A stretch of DNA of 64,000 bases, from contig CM067445.1 in NCBI GenBank assembly GCA_034508935.3, forward strand, positions 18,739,083 to 18,803,082, read 5' to 3'. This DNA comes from Berghia stephanieae (lineage: Eukaryota > Mollusca > Gastropoda > Nudibranchia > Aeolidiidae). The position numbers and the translations under genes were made by a program. Below, one piece after another: positions 45,656 to 60,300 of this stretch (positions are counted from its first letter, which is position 1; each line of letters starts with the position of its first letter). The notes under the pieces were generated by a model, which was not told the DNA's origin, did no database searches, and saw only the letters and a program-made list of their open reading frames with translations.

Positions 45656-48289
45656 AGCAAACAGTCATACTAGCCAATGAGCCATCCAGCCACATACTCT
45701 CTCTCTTTCTCTCCCCTAACTCTCTCTTCCTTCAATGAAAGTCTTATTTTATTTATTTTCTTTTGTAAGAATTAAAGTTTCGGTTCAAAATGCGAAATAT
45801 GTGTTAAGTTACTATTTAATGCATGTTTTATAAATGCTCATCTTTCTTTCAATCACTTCATTTGTTTTTCATTCTAAGAACTTACTGCCAAAGGCAAGAT
45901 GGAAATCCTTTACATTATCTGAAAAAATTCATTAGTTAAGGAAATTTTATGTTTTGAAAAATGAAACATCAGTGGTCGTGTGTACGACATAGATTTACCT
46001 GTTCAATGAAGTGGTAACTGTACTTGGCCACACAAAAAAACGCGACAAACTTTAAATTACTTTACTAATCAAATTCAAAACAATTGATAAGAACGAAATA
46101 CAACAGAATGAAAGAACAAACATTTCTAAACAAGATGATACAAGTCGTTACGAAATTTTCACATATTTTCATATCTTTATTGACCTTTTCCATAGACATG
46201 GTCGAAGTCAACACTACATTGCAGATCTGTAAGGGTGTTCGTGAAACATTTGTTGAATGGCAGCATCTTCTTCATCTGTTGTTTTTTTGACTCTGACCAT
46301 GTCCATGTCATGGACAGACCCAGTTGTGTCAATCCTCCAGAACAATCGTGAAAGTTTGCTCTTGTTGCATCCCGGTCTATGGCTTATTTCCAGATGTGAA
46401 CTGCCAGCCATTCTCATTCCAATCGCTTGATTTCTCTCTACTTCTGACAGTCGTGGCATAAGGATTTTTGAGAATGACATAGAGTCAAAAGAAATTTAAG
46501 CTTTTATACAAAATTTTGAAAATGAATTATGACATATTATCATGGAAACACATTATCTTGGAAACGTACATATGACAAACTCAATCAGTGCTATTTGACG
46601 CAGACCTTTGTCATTTGCTAAACTACGATTAATAGGAAAACTCCAATTTTGAGCCTTTGCACACAATTTTTCAGTGGTGGTTTTAATGTGCTCATAAATG
46701 CCTTTTATTAAACCCAAAATGCAAAGTGCTGTATATCAATGGAAAGCTCATTGGATGACTTTCATGCTCATATAAAGCAGTTTAGAATTAACTTGACCAT
46801 GAAGTCAAATAGATCAGTCTAAAACTGGTGGCATTTTTTTTGTGGCCAAGTAGTATAAGTTTGTATCTATATTATTATCTATCCATTTTCACATTCATTC
46901 GACCATGCATATTATTGATGCTGTGCATTTAGTTAAAAATTCATAACACCCACCAGCCGGATTTAACATACCAACACACAAAACAATCTGTAACCCTAAG
47001 CGGTTATAGTTTGATTGATACAATTTAGTGAGAACTACTCATAAAAATGGCTGGCTAAAAAGAATAACAAAGAGCTGGGTGACGTTAATTTCATTCTATC
47101 TATAGATTGTTGTAAAGACCGATGATAATATAGAGTTGTTTAGTGGTCATTTTATTACATGTCCATTGATGTCATCGTGGATAACAACAATAACAGGAAG
47201 GAAATTACATTAGAATAGACAAGGGGTTTCACAAAGACAAGGTAGCAATACATGGGACATAACTCTGTCATTACTACACAGAACAATACAATTACTCAGT
47301 TATTTCCCATCCAATAAACATATGAGCTAAGTTACAAGACTTTTTATAATTTCTTTTTTGTCAGGCAAATCTTGGAACATTTTTTGGTGTGTTCCTACCT
47401 TGTTGCCAAAACATTGTAGGTGTCATATTCTTTGTGAGGTTCCCTTGGATCGTTGGATGTGCTGGCTTGATTGAAGGCCTAATTATTGTTGGATTATGCT
47501 GTCTTGTGGTAAGGCTTTATCTCAGAAAAAATATCGTTTGGAATCATGACCTCTTTTATTCTGCTGTTACTCTGAGATTGGATGAATTGCAAAGTGTTAT
47601 TTTTATCTCTAAAAAATTTTGATATTCTATATTTTTGCTTATATCATTTGGCTGACGGATCAAAAAATGTCCGTTAGAGTATTCAGATCCAATGGCCCGT
47701 AGTTTATCCTACATTCAGTAGTCTGAAATCATGAGTAACATTTACTTGCTACACTTGTTAAAAAAATGCAAATCCATTTATAAAACAAATGTTCATACTT
47801 TTGGTCAACTTTTTCTACTGGATTGAAATTAAATTCAGTCAACCAATAAATATTTGTGTAACTGGGGAATGAGAGGAGTTGAGAACTTTTTCATTACTTT
47901 CACCATAAGGGAGACTGGGGTATAATGATAAATATGCCTAATGTTTTGATACATTGAAGTAATTGTTCTCATAAATAGTGTGACTCTTTCTAGGGACCAG
48001 AAATTTTCTTATACCTCCACCCCCCCCCCCCCTTTAAAAATATTAAACAAAAAAACTCTCATTACACAATATCTCTTCATCCAATACAGCCGTTTAGGGA
48101 AGGCCTTGGCTGAATAGTTGTTTTTTTTTTCTGATTTAACAATGCAGTTGATTTTTCTGAGCTCAAAGTTAACAATGATTCAATAAGAGATCACTTACTA
48201 TTCATTATATTTCAATTGATATTATTTTTTAAAAGTTCCTTTTTGTGCATTTGTGTGTGCGTGTTTATGTGTGTGTATGTATGTGCACG

Positions 48290-48326
<37 letters not shown>

Positions 48327-51300
48327 TGCATTCTAAGCTCATATGACATATCTTAATCATATGTTTCTTGAATAGGGACGGCAATTGCTGTTTAATCTCT
48401 GTTAATGGCACAGATCCTAATACTCCCATTTGGCCGTTGTGACAATTTGGGTTCGCCCCGGAGAGTCAGTAAAACAAGATAGCCTGAAACATCAACATAA
48501 AGAAAAGACTATAAGAATGATCGAAAAAGGGAACACGTTGACAAGTTCTCTTGCAAATCAGGCCGATGCACAGGGCCTAGCCTGGATAGAGAAAGGGAGT
48601 AGGAAGAAGAAGGCCAGGATTGATGATAGTGAAATAATAATGATAAAGGAAAAAATTAACAATAACAATACATTTGTTACAGAAACTAAGTTTTATCTAC
48701 ATCACATGCGGGTGGTTGGATGGGAGCATCACCCTTGAATCATATACCTATGATGTTCGGATGGGTGTACGATCCGATAGTGATGTCGTTTCTTCTTCTC
48801 TTTACTCGCCTATCCTGCTTCTTTGGTTTGTGATTGTATTTTTGACAGGGGATATTTTTTTTCTGTAAATCTTCTGCCTGTTTGTTCTTGGTTATTTATA
48901 ATTTAGCTTATGATGTCTTTAGGTTATGATTTTGATTTATATTTGTACTATTTTTGTTAGATTGCTTGTTTTTTTGTTTCAGCGGTCTCTCATATAACCT
49001 CAATTGTGTTGGAAGAGACCTAAAGCAACAAACAAAAAAATATCTACATCACAAATAGGAATGACACAACTCTACTTATCCATTCATCCTGCTTGTCTCT
49101 CTTCTGACATCCAGGAATAAAGAACATCACGGCACGAATAAATACTAAAATAAAATAAAACACAACCGCTGTATGCAGTATAGTGTCCAGTTGAGAAAAC
49201 TCAAGAAATTCCTCTCTCCCTCCTCATGCATCACTTTATATAGCGATGGTTTGAACTCCCTGATTGGGTGGTTGCGGAGTTCAGATAAACTCGCAACCCG
49301 AGGAGGGTTTGGTCAACTATGGACTTGTTCGGATTGTGTCCTAACAACCAGTGCCAGGGCATAACAATCGTATAAATGATTAGTGATTCTCTTGTCTTAC
49401 TGCCCAAAAAATAAAAAATAGATAAATGGGAGTGACTTAATTGAAAATTTAGAGTGATGTTGCAGCATGTACTCTTTTACGAAGTCCCAACCCTCTCTCG
49501 TCTTTTTGTTGGTGATGATGTGTTGTCCTTTGGAGTAGTCACCTCCCTCAGTGTCACACAGTCTGCCAGTGGCTGGACTGGATAGACAAATTAGTTACCT
49601 ACTTTACCGTAGTTAGATGTGACAAAGCATTTTAAATCAGATTACTCTTCAATCTTTTGTTGATTGCATTGAACTAGAGTAGGCAGACAGACAGTGTCGG
49701 TCAGTGTGATGTTTGGATTATAGAGTTATAAATCATCTTTTGTAATGGCTAGTTCCCGAAACAAGTGTTACGATCCTGAAACCAACATATTCGGCTTACA
49801 GTGTACAGATTAAGAAGAAAAAATCCGTCCCCAGGTGACCTGTTGGATAATGAAGACATCTGGATTGTGGAGTTTCATATTAGAGAGACCGGACTGTATT
49901 TCATAATATTTGTGCAATGCCTGGGTAGTATTTTTCTAAGTCTAAGTGTGTTGTTTGGTGAAAAAGAAGTATTTAACACCATTTTAAGAATTTTTGAAGT
50001 GGGCCATGTTAATACATGTACAGAGAAAGATTAAATCCTTTTATTTTCACTATAAATAATGATTTCAGTTTTTATCTATGTCCTAACTTTGTCGTCAAAC
50101 AGAGTATAACAGTTGCCATATCAATCAGTGCCATTGCCACAAATGGTAAGGTGACAGCCGGTGGAACTTACTTCATGATCTCCAGGTCTTTAGGTCCGGC
50201 ATTTGGAGGCTCTGTGGGAATTCTGTTTTTTATGGGGACCTCTATATCTGTGGCCATGTACTACATAGGAACTGTGGAGACACTTTTGGTAAGTATAGAA
50301 TTTTATACATGGCAAGTTTTGAATATAGCTGCATTAAGTAAATCCTAGAATAGTCACTTCAGTATATCTGTGACCAATTATCTGAAAACTGTAGAGTACT
50401 TCCTGGATTCTAGCAAGTTCTTGGGAGAATGGCAAAAAGCATGCTTGGTGAAATCACGGAGGTAACGACTTGTTATATAGATAAAATTTGGTCATCCAGC
50501 TCCAGTGTTCTGAATTGTAGATCGTGCTGAAATTTGGCTTGTTTTAATCCAGCAAGAACTGTATTGTCTGTAATGAGTGCATGCATGAAATTCAATTAGC
50601 TTAACTTCTAAAACCTTGGTTCTTCTTGATCTTTTCCCCCCTTGATGATTAAATGATACATAGGTACTGGGTGAAATCTTTTGGCCTCCCTTGATGGACA
50701 AGAGGTCACTTGCTGTGTCTTTTATCCTCCTATAACTGTTTTGAACATTTGTTTTCTGTTTTTGTCTTGGAATAGGATTGCTTGGTTTTACTCTTGTCCT
50801 TGTCGGAGTCCTTAGGTGAGAGGGAAACAGTCAAATGTATAGTATTGGTTTTAGGAGATTATATTTTTTTCCCTTGTAAATCATCTTTCTCTTATGTTCC
50901 TTTCCAAATTGTTTGTTTTGGAATTGAATATTATTTTTAGATATTGATGTCACAAATCCTAAAAATGTAACGAAAAATAAATGAATATAACAGTTTAAAA
51001 AAGAAGAAATACGAAACAAGGAAATGTTTCAGGCTCAAAACCCTTCTTCAGCCAATGACAAAAACAATAACACATTAATACCTCACTTGAAACCCATACA
51101 GATGACAGAGAAATATTTGGGATGTCTTGTCCACAAGTAAAAGGATCCTGAAATGTAAACAAATAGATGTGTTTGCTCAGTCTCTAAGCACTTCCGAAGC
51201 TTAGTGTCACTGTGACTATTACTGATTTACACTTTTAACCCATAAAAGTTAAGGTGCTGTATACCAGGATGACTTTTTGAGAGTTTTCTTTAGTTTCAGA

Positions 51301-54300
51301 TTATTCTTTTGCAGCATAGTTTTGGCATTCTACTCTCACATTCTTCACCTAGGGATGGCTGAATCTTCAAGATGAATGTAGAAGTCTAAAACCAAGTTGA
51401 TAACCCCCAAAATACTGTAAAATGTTGTATTTTCTCATAAATTAATCCGTAACTTGAAATATCCTTTTTTGCTAAATAAGTAAAAGATATGATCTATTTT
51501 AACTTTTTAATGGTATAGAGCAGCGGGAATATATAGAGCTTTTTATAATTCTAGGCAGACCATGGAGGCAATTCTCATTGTTTATATGGTTGTACAAAGT
51601 CGCCACCTTTTCTTATGTTCAAAATTGTCAAATGCTATCAGAATTGTTTTTGTTTTTTTTAAAGTTGGATCCTATTCATGTTAATACCCTGGACCTGATA
51701 ATTGATACAAAATTTTAAAAAATCCCTTATTTAAAATAACCAGCTGTTACATAGTGAATTTCAAAAGAATCTCAAAATTGTGCAAAGTCATCCTGGTTTA
51801 TGGTTTTAAAAAAGTACATGCGTTGTGTGGTCATTTCAATTAATGTATGATGTATGTCTAGTGACTAACAATAATAAACAATCAATGCTAACTCTGAAAT
51901 AAAAATCCAAACTCAAAACACCTTGCTTTCTTTCTCGAACTATTTGTTTGAATTATATCAATGCCAATATTTTGTTATAACACTTTATTTTACATTACCA
52001 GAATTACATAGCTCCTGAAATGAGCATCTTTGGGGGAGACGCCACTTCTATCAGTCGGCAAAACGATTACAGGATCTACGGCACCATCTTGTTGCTCATC
52101 ATGTCCGTCATATGCTTTATTGGCGTGACATGCGTCCAACGGTTTGGCTTATTCGCTATTTTGTTTCTTGTGGCAGCCATTTTTAGTGTTCTATTTGGAA
52201 TAGCTTTGGCCAATGAAGAAGACAGTGTGAGGTATAAAGTAGTTTGAATTTGATCAATCAAATGAATAGATTTATGCTTCATGATTTATGTCTCTTAAGC
52301 TTGGGGGATTGTGGGGGAGGGAGAGGAGGAATGAGTTTTTGATTGGATAATATTATATTCTCTTTAGAGAGAAAAAAAATCATTGCTTCTGTTTTAGCTC
52401 TCAAAATTACATATTACATAAATTACATGATCATTATGTAACAGCTTTCAGGTGTCAAATTTAAAATTGGTTTTTGTCACTTCGGAGACTAAAATATGAT
52501 GAGATATAAATAAGGAAAAGAAAAAAGAAATTAGGACAAAATTTGCCAAATTTTGCAGAAATTCACAGAAATTTACATAGAATAGTAAATGTTGCAACTG
52601 TAACTTGGTCATTTCTGCAGGTACAGGTTTTTGTAGTTTGAAAGTGTTTTTGCTTTGAAGTATTTGATATGTTAAGGTTGTATGATGCAGCTGTTGCCCA
52701 GTATAGTTTTCATTTTTTAAATTCATTATATTAATTTATTACAAATTATATCTAAGAAATGTTTATCTTGTTTCAGAGCCTGTAAAATGGGGGATAGGGT
52801 GTTTCGATTTGATTTTGTAAATTTCAACAACACATGGCATTGCAATAAAACCAAAGGTGGACCCATCTACAAAGCATATTGTGATCAAAATGGAACTTGC
52901 GATGAGTATTTCACTAAGAATGAAGCAGAATTAATACCAGCCATTCCAGGAATACGATTAAGACTTTTGAAAGGTAACTAAGCACTGATATGGTGTTTTG
53001 AAGAATGCATGGCATCATATATTATGTATTGACGGAAATTTGAGTAGATCCATGTTTCTTCTTTTGAATGCTTCTTTGTGTGCATATATGTGTGTTTTGA
53101 CCATCTACATTGTTCCACTGAAAAGCAATTCATTTTGCTCAATAATTTTAAAAACTTTAGGATCAAAGCTAATGAACTGAACATTGAATTATAGCTTTAA
53201 CCATAACTTCAAAGGTGAGATCTCTGCTTTTCATTGTTACCAAAATAGTACTTTTCTTCACATAGTGTCGGCCAAATAGTTTAAGGATTTGCTTCAAATC
53301 ATGACTGTGCAGCTGTTTTGGTTTTAGTGTCATCTTTCCAATGTGATCCCAAGTTAAGGGAAAACAAAACGGACAGAAAGAGTCAGCTTTGGGTTGATTT
53401 GGAAAGGCCATAGAGCATCATAAAAGTTCATCTGCAGACTGTGTTGGCAATAGATGTTATTGAATCGTTTACCATGTAAAATATGATAAAGTTGTGCACA
53501 AAACCTCACTAATATTTTTTAAACATGCCATTCAGAGTTAATTTCACCATCCTCTTCAGAGGTTGCACATTTTTGGATGTAGGAAAATATGGCCATGCTC
53601 AGGAGATGGATTTTTATTTAAGTGAGTTCTTGATGTTATTTTCACTGCGGTTCCAAATATCGTCGCTAAATTTGGTAGAATATAATTTGCTTATGTGTTT
53701 TGAAGGATCATCATCATATCTTGTCGCGCCAGTGAGTCAGCCAGTCCCAGGCAGTCTGGTTGCATTCCCTCAGGTCAGCATTGGTGCAGTGAGGTCCCAG
53801 CGAGCATTCGGACAGGATGTGGTCCATGGTCTGTCTGGGGTGACCGCATGGGCATTCAGTGCCCGGTGAGATTTTCCATTTAAAGAGGTTGGTGGCGGTG
53901 TTTCCCACCTTTGCTCTAGCTCTGTTCAACGCCACCCAGTCTTTTCTCTTGAGGTCTGTGCCTGCTGGGAGCTTTTCTGTTGGGGGCTGGAGGGCATCGT
54001 TTGCTGTCTTGTCCCATTCTACCCATTTGTCCAGGCGGAGAATGCTGAGTGGTCTGGGTGAAGGCTCTCTACTGTGAGGAAGCTTTCCTTGATTTGAGCC
54101 TGCTTTTGGGGCAATTGTGGTCATGAAGGGGGTGTCTCTGGTCCATTTCCTGTTTGTATTTTTGTATTTGGGCATGAGTTTCCCTCCGGATGTGTGGTGG
54201 GGCTATTCCTGCTGCACGGTAGACCAGTGGTAATGGTGTTGCTCTCAGCTGGCCCGTTACGATCCGGCAGGCGTTGTTGAGCTCGGGGTCTAGCTTGGAG

Positions 54301-57300
54301 GCATGGCATGATCGGGCCCATACAGCTGAGCAGTATCCGCAGTTGAGTAGCTGAGGGCCAATGCTGTGGTCCTTAGAGTTTTAGGGTCAGTTCCCCAGTT
54401 CATGTTTGCCAGCTTTCCAAGGAGGGCATTACGCGTGGACACTTTTGCCTTGGTCTTCCTCACGTGTTCTCTGAAGGACAGAGTCCGATCAAGCGTCACT
54501 CTGAGGTACACTGGGATGATTTTTATAATCATACGTAGATTTGAATGTGCCTTTTGTGAGATTTTTGTTTGTTGTGAGATGGTACGATTCTTCATATGTT
54601 CGAAACAAAATGTTTGCCAAAAAAGTTCTATATCAATAGACAACCAAACACAGCAACATTAAATAAAAGAAACAAATTCATATCGTCATGCAAACACAAA
54701 CTAAACAGCTCATACAACTACAAACTACAATAATCTCACATCAACAGTTTTTTTATATATATATATATATCTGGCATTGTGCTAGCCTTATGTAAAAAAC
54801 GTATTCTTACACATTTTTGCTCATGGTACACATTCAACTGAAGATTGTATACATGATTCCTATTATTTAAGCATTTTTTAACATTCATACACTCTTTAAG
54901 TGTACTTAACAGTTTAAAAACCGTTTCTTGCACCAGAAGTTAGTTGGTAGCATCTGGCTGGGTCATATCTGATTTATATGTGGATTCTGGAAGTCGATAC
55001 TATTTATATTGTCAATATAGAGTAAGTTTATTCATTAATTTAAATATCAATTGTATTATGTCATCATCAGATTTATTGCTAATAATCGTTATTTTTTTCA
55101 AAATCTTACTCATTTTGGCTCTGATATTTTAATGGGCTACCGTTGGCAGCACTGATCAGGACTATAAGACCAACTTTTTTTCCCCTGAACTTGACCCTGT
55201 GGCCCATAGTCCAGTGCGGCTAATACTTGTATTTTTCTTTGTCCATGTCAGTCAAGTGTGTAGACTTCATGGCTATTGTTTTGATATTGTAATGAATTAA
55301 TAACAAATTCAAGAAAGAGCGACTTATATCTAGCGAAGAGCATATAGTAGTATAAAATTGATTTTTAAAAAATTGAGTGGTGTAGCTTATAGTCCAGTTC
55401 ATCTGAAAGTCCGGAAAATAAATAAATTCACTCACATATTTTTAGCCGAAACAATCGTTTCGATGTCCTCCATTTCATCAGTTGGCATTTTGAATGTGTT
55501 CAGGAATACGATTAAGACTTTTAAAAGGTAACTAAGGTAACTAAGCACTGGTACATTCCTCTAAAAAATACCTAATTTTTATAAACTTTTCCAAGGTTTT
55601 TAGGAATGGAGGACACAGAAACGATTGTTTCGGCTAAAAATACATGAGTGAATTTTTTTTTTTATATGCTCTAATCTATATTATCGAGCACTCTCGTACC
55701 TACAAGTACCCACCAACACTCATAAATATATATACATGTATGTTTGTATGTCTATATCCTATCTTTTTTCCCAGATAATCTATACAACAAATACACTATG
55801 TTAAACAAAATACCTAATACTAATCAGGATGCTGTGCATGGCAGGGATATTGTAACAGACCTCACCTCAGCTTTTGTTGTTTTAATGGCCATTTACTTTC
55901 CATCAATTACAGGCAAGTAGAAACATTAAATATAGTTTTTCAGCTCACTATATTTTAATCTCTGATCTCTGAGTAAAAAAGTAATGGGACTGCTTGTTAC
56001 TTTAAAATAAATTGAATCAATACCATGCATCATACCTCAAATTAAAGCTTTGCATTAGCCAAGTAGAATACTACTTCTGAACATAGTCTCCGCCTCTCTT
56101 GATAGCCACAGTCCACCTTTTTGTAAGGCCATGTATTCTGCCCTTTTAAAAACTGAGTTGACTGAACTTTCAGCTAATTTTTTACTATTGTCTTGGTTTC
56201 TTCATCATTAAAGCGATGTCCCCTCATTGCCTCCTTCAGTAAACCAAAAAGATGGAAGCCTGAAAGTGTTAAGTCTGGTGAATACGGAGGATGAGACAGC
56301 GTTATCCATTGATTACCTCCCTTTCCCCCACACTTGTCTGTGGAAGGCCATTTTCATGAAGAAAAAGTATTCATTCCATCTCCAAATCCGGTCTAACTCG
56401 ACAAATTCTTGCTTTGAGTCGCTTCAATGTCTATTTGTACCTGCTATCTCATCAAGAAAAGTTCTTCTATCAGATCTGATCAACGCTTCTGTCTTTATTT
56501 GATTCAGTGAGGTGATACTGTTTGGACAGCGACCATTACAAGATTTGTCAGATAAAGACATGGTTGAGGGAGTTTCAGATAAGGTGTTGGATTGCATCTC
56601 ATTTTCTTCTAAATGACGAGATACACATTCAACCCACCTAAAAACACTGCTTCTACAAAATGCCTGAGTTTTATAAACTTTCACAAGGTGTTTAGAAATG
56701 TTACTCGAGGCTTCTTCTTTGAAATCAAGAAATTCAATGACAGCTTCCTTTTATTGACAGACATTCGTCGGGGTAGCCATTTTGAACTTTTCGTTTAAAG
56801 AGTACATGTGTAAGTTCAATTGAGCCAAATATGATATCACATGAAAAAGAAATGAACTCAATAGAACATTTGTCCCATTACCTTTTGATTCAACCTCGTA
56901 CTTCAAATAGTCATTAAGGTCGCTGGTATGAATACTTAAACACAGAAGTTTCAATTAATTATTTACATTGTATGATTAAATATGTTTGGTTACAAAGATG
57001 TTTTCCTGTTGAGCATAATGATAAATCAGACCATATTCTACTAGCTTCAGAAAAATGATTAATATATGCATTTGTGTTTTTTTAAATTTTTACATGGATA
57101 AATATATAAAATTACTTCTTGTTTGATATTTGATCTTTGTCACTTTTTAGGGGTAGAGTCTGGTTCCAACTATTCAGGAGATCTCAAAGACCCTCACCGG
57201 TCCATTCCGATGGGAACAATGGCAGCTGTTTCTGTCACCTCTACTCTCTGTATCCTTTTGTTGTTGGGTTAAAAAAAGAAGGCCTTGTAGAAAATGAAAA

Positions 57301-60300
57301 ATTGGAGACACTAGTATACAATTTTCTTATTTATGTAAGATGTGTAAAACTAATTATCTATCAGACCAATTTTGTATGAATTACTTTTAATTGAGCCTTC
57401 GTACTTAATGATCACATGACCTCCTGTTCCTATGCAAGACAAGCTAATGACATGGATAGATTTTTTACTATAATCTCATATTACGAGTCCTTTGATATTT
57501 AATTAATATACATACAGCTCGTATAACTGATTTATGTCAGTTATTGTATAATTTGTAGAAACCAGTCTAACAAACATTTCAATTGTTCCATTTTTGACTC
57601 GATAATTTAAAAAAATGTTTGCGTTGTTTTTTTGGTTCCTGAAAAAATGTTTTTGCGTTTGTTTTTTTGGTTCCTGTCACCGACCAATAACCATGAACCT
57701 ACGCTCATGTGAACTTTACAAGTATAAGATGGATAAGAAGTAATAATTTTGAATAACCAGCTTATTTTTTTCATGAATTAAGTGGACAAACGGATGTGTT
57801 ATTGAGTTATTTATTATTTTATTTTCTTCAAATTTTGTACAACATGCTGCGTACAACCAGCTTCACTTTTGCTGTGACTATATACAGAAACGTCTGAGTA
57901 CAAGAAAAAATGAAAATGCCCAGACATCTTTTGCAAATTCACAATTATTGATAGATATATTTTATCAGTTGTTGTGATAGTGCCATTGCTTTGAAAAATA
58001 ATTTTAATTTTTTTTGGTGTGGCTTCACATGCGAATGATACTAATTCCTATTCTAATTAAAGACATGTGCTCTGTTGTACTCTTTGCTGGAAGTGTAGAA
58101 GGGCCTGTTCTCACAGACAAGTAAGTTCGACTGTGAAACAAGATAATAATCACAAATGAAAGATATATCAATAAGAATTATGATACCCATTTACATTTAA
58201 TTCTGTATCATTTCTCAATTAACTCACCCCCCCCCCCCCCCCCCCGAAACCACAATAAATTAGGGGCCTATATTATTTATGACTGTTGATGCATCCAGGT
58301 TATATTTTTCCTCATTACTTTAAACTTATTTTTTTGTGTGATTAGATATTACTATCAATACTAGTGAAACATCGATGTTATTTTTGATTTGTAAAATGGC
58401 TTTTTGGATTGGGGTTATTGTTAATATATTTTTTTAAAAATCAGCCTTTTTGTGCCTCATAGAAGTGCTTTGAGAGAGAATTTAGTCAATCTATTGATCA
58501 CACATCTGATGACCAGAATATTTCTTATATATTTTTATTTTTATATTTAAAATTTTTATATAGATATATTTTTTAAAAATTTCTTACATATATTTTTTTT
58601 TGTTTGTTCCTAGCTTGAATGCATGTATGTTGTAACCCTACTAATTTTTTTTTTTTTGCATGTGGAAATATGTCTTATGGTACCACTAATTAGTGAATGG
58701 TTATTTGTAACATATCTTATATTTGTATTTATACTCACTACTTTTGAGGCCTTTATCCATCCGTCAACTGCTTATATCTGTGTTTGTCCAACTTTGAGAT
58801 TTGTATTTACTGAAATATTAATTCAATTGATTTGATTGATTATGTACATAGAATCCTATAATGAGTACATGTATCGATAAATGTGAGATGAATGAACGAT
58901 TTCATCAAAGATCAATTATAGTTTTTTAAAAACACAATCCTTCCTAATATAATATTTGTACAACCCAATGGCGTCGTTCTCTACAGATATGGACACAGTA
59001 TAAGCGGGAACGGTGAACTCATGTTATCACTGTTGGCATGGCCTTCCAAATGGGTTGTTCTTGTAGGAACTCTGACTGCTACCATTGGTGCAGGACTTCA
59101 AGCTTTGGCAGGTGGGTAGAAATAAGGAAAATCAATATTTTTAAGTAGTTGAAACCATTTACAATAATTCTTAATATTTGCTTTCTTCAATTCATAACAC
59201 AATTTTTAAAAAATATGATAGGTTTCTTGTGTACAATATTCTTATATGGAAAAAAGAGTTAGATTTTTAAAATGGGAGACAACAGCAAGTATGCTGGGCG
59301 TTGTGTTACTAAAATGTTGATTGATATTGAACTCCCAATTCTCCAAGAAAGCAAACACATATGACTCTTATATGTTTAAATTTATTTTAAGAGACATACA
59401 TGTAACATTTTGTCTTATTGCGACATATCACACAAAAACAATCCTTTAGCGCAACCTTTAAGTGACATTTTTATCTTCTTCTATTTTGCAGGGGGTCCTC
59501 GTCTCCTCCTGGCTATTGCCTGTGATGGAATATTCCCCTTTTTAGCAAGTTTTGCCCAAACTTGGAAAGGAGAACCAACCCGCTGTCTTTGTGTGACATT
59601 TTCAATTGCTCTGAGTGGCATTCTCATTTCACGCCTGGACTACGTTGCTCCCATTGTCACCATGTTTTTCCTGATGTGTTATGGATTCATCAACTTTGCC
59701 GTCACATTACAGTCGTTACTGGATTTGCCTCATTGGCGTCCCAGTTTCAGATATTTTCACTGGATTGTAACCCTGTTGGGATCATCACTTTGCCTCTGTA
59801 TCATGTTTGCCAGTAACTACATATATGCCATCATTGCAATTTCTATCGCTTTTTGCTTGTACCAGTATATTGAATATAAAGGGTAGGTTAGTGAATCATA
59901 TTTGTAATTTTTCAAATTCTAACATGATGGCTTGTCAATGTTTATGCTTGTACTGTGGAATTTCCCATAGTTTCTTAGAAGGACATCAGAATTTCATTTA
60001 TGATTCGAAATTTTTCATTACATTTGTACAAGATTCAATTTATTAAATCATTCCTTTTCGAAACACTGAACACCAAAGACATACAATCTCTAATACTTAA
60101 CATTCAAAAGAAAAATCTGTCAGATCATGACAAACGAAAAATAATCATGCAATACCCTAATGTATATTTTACAGTGATTGTGAAATATTTGAATTTTAAG
60201 ATAGGCTTACATATTTTTTTATTCATACAACCTTGTATAGAGCTGTACTTTGAGATATCTATTAATGCTGTGCATTTAGTTAAAACACTTACAACATCCA

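Larger units (their letters stand above)
47509..50102 (+). other. KCC intron 4
   Basis: Contains a GT array and the repeat-C relative at 48700. An open stretch at 48430-48738 lies directly upstream of that repeat and has no recognisable protein. Otherwise unremarkable. Confidence 0.5.

Noticed and set aside
48430-48738. 102-codon open frame as a gene
   Set aside because: No similarity recognised, no splice or polyadenylation context, and its end runs into the repeat at 48700.
52020-52247. ATG at 52020 as a gene start
   Set aside because: It is an internal Met of KCC exon 6; the homology continues upstream to NYIAPE and the acceptor.
53525-54662. Plus-strand open frames in this region
   Set aside because: Shadows of the minus-strand LINE; the minus strand gives the recognisable RT-type and zinc-knuckle sequence.
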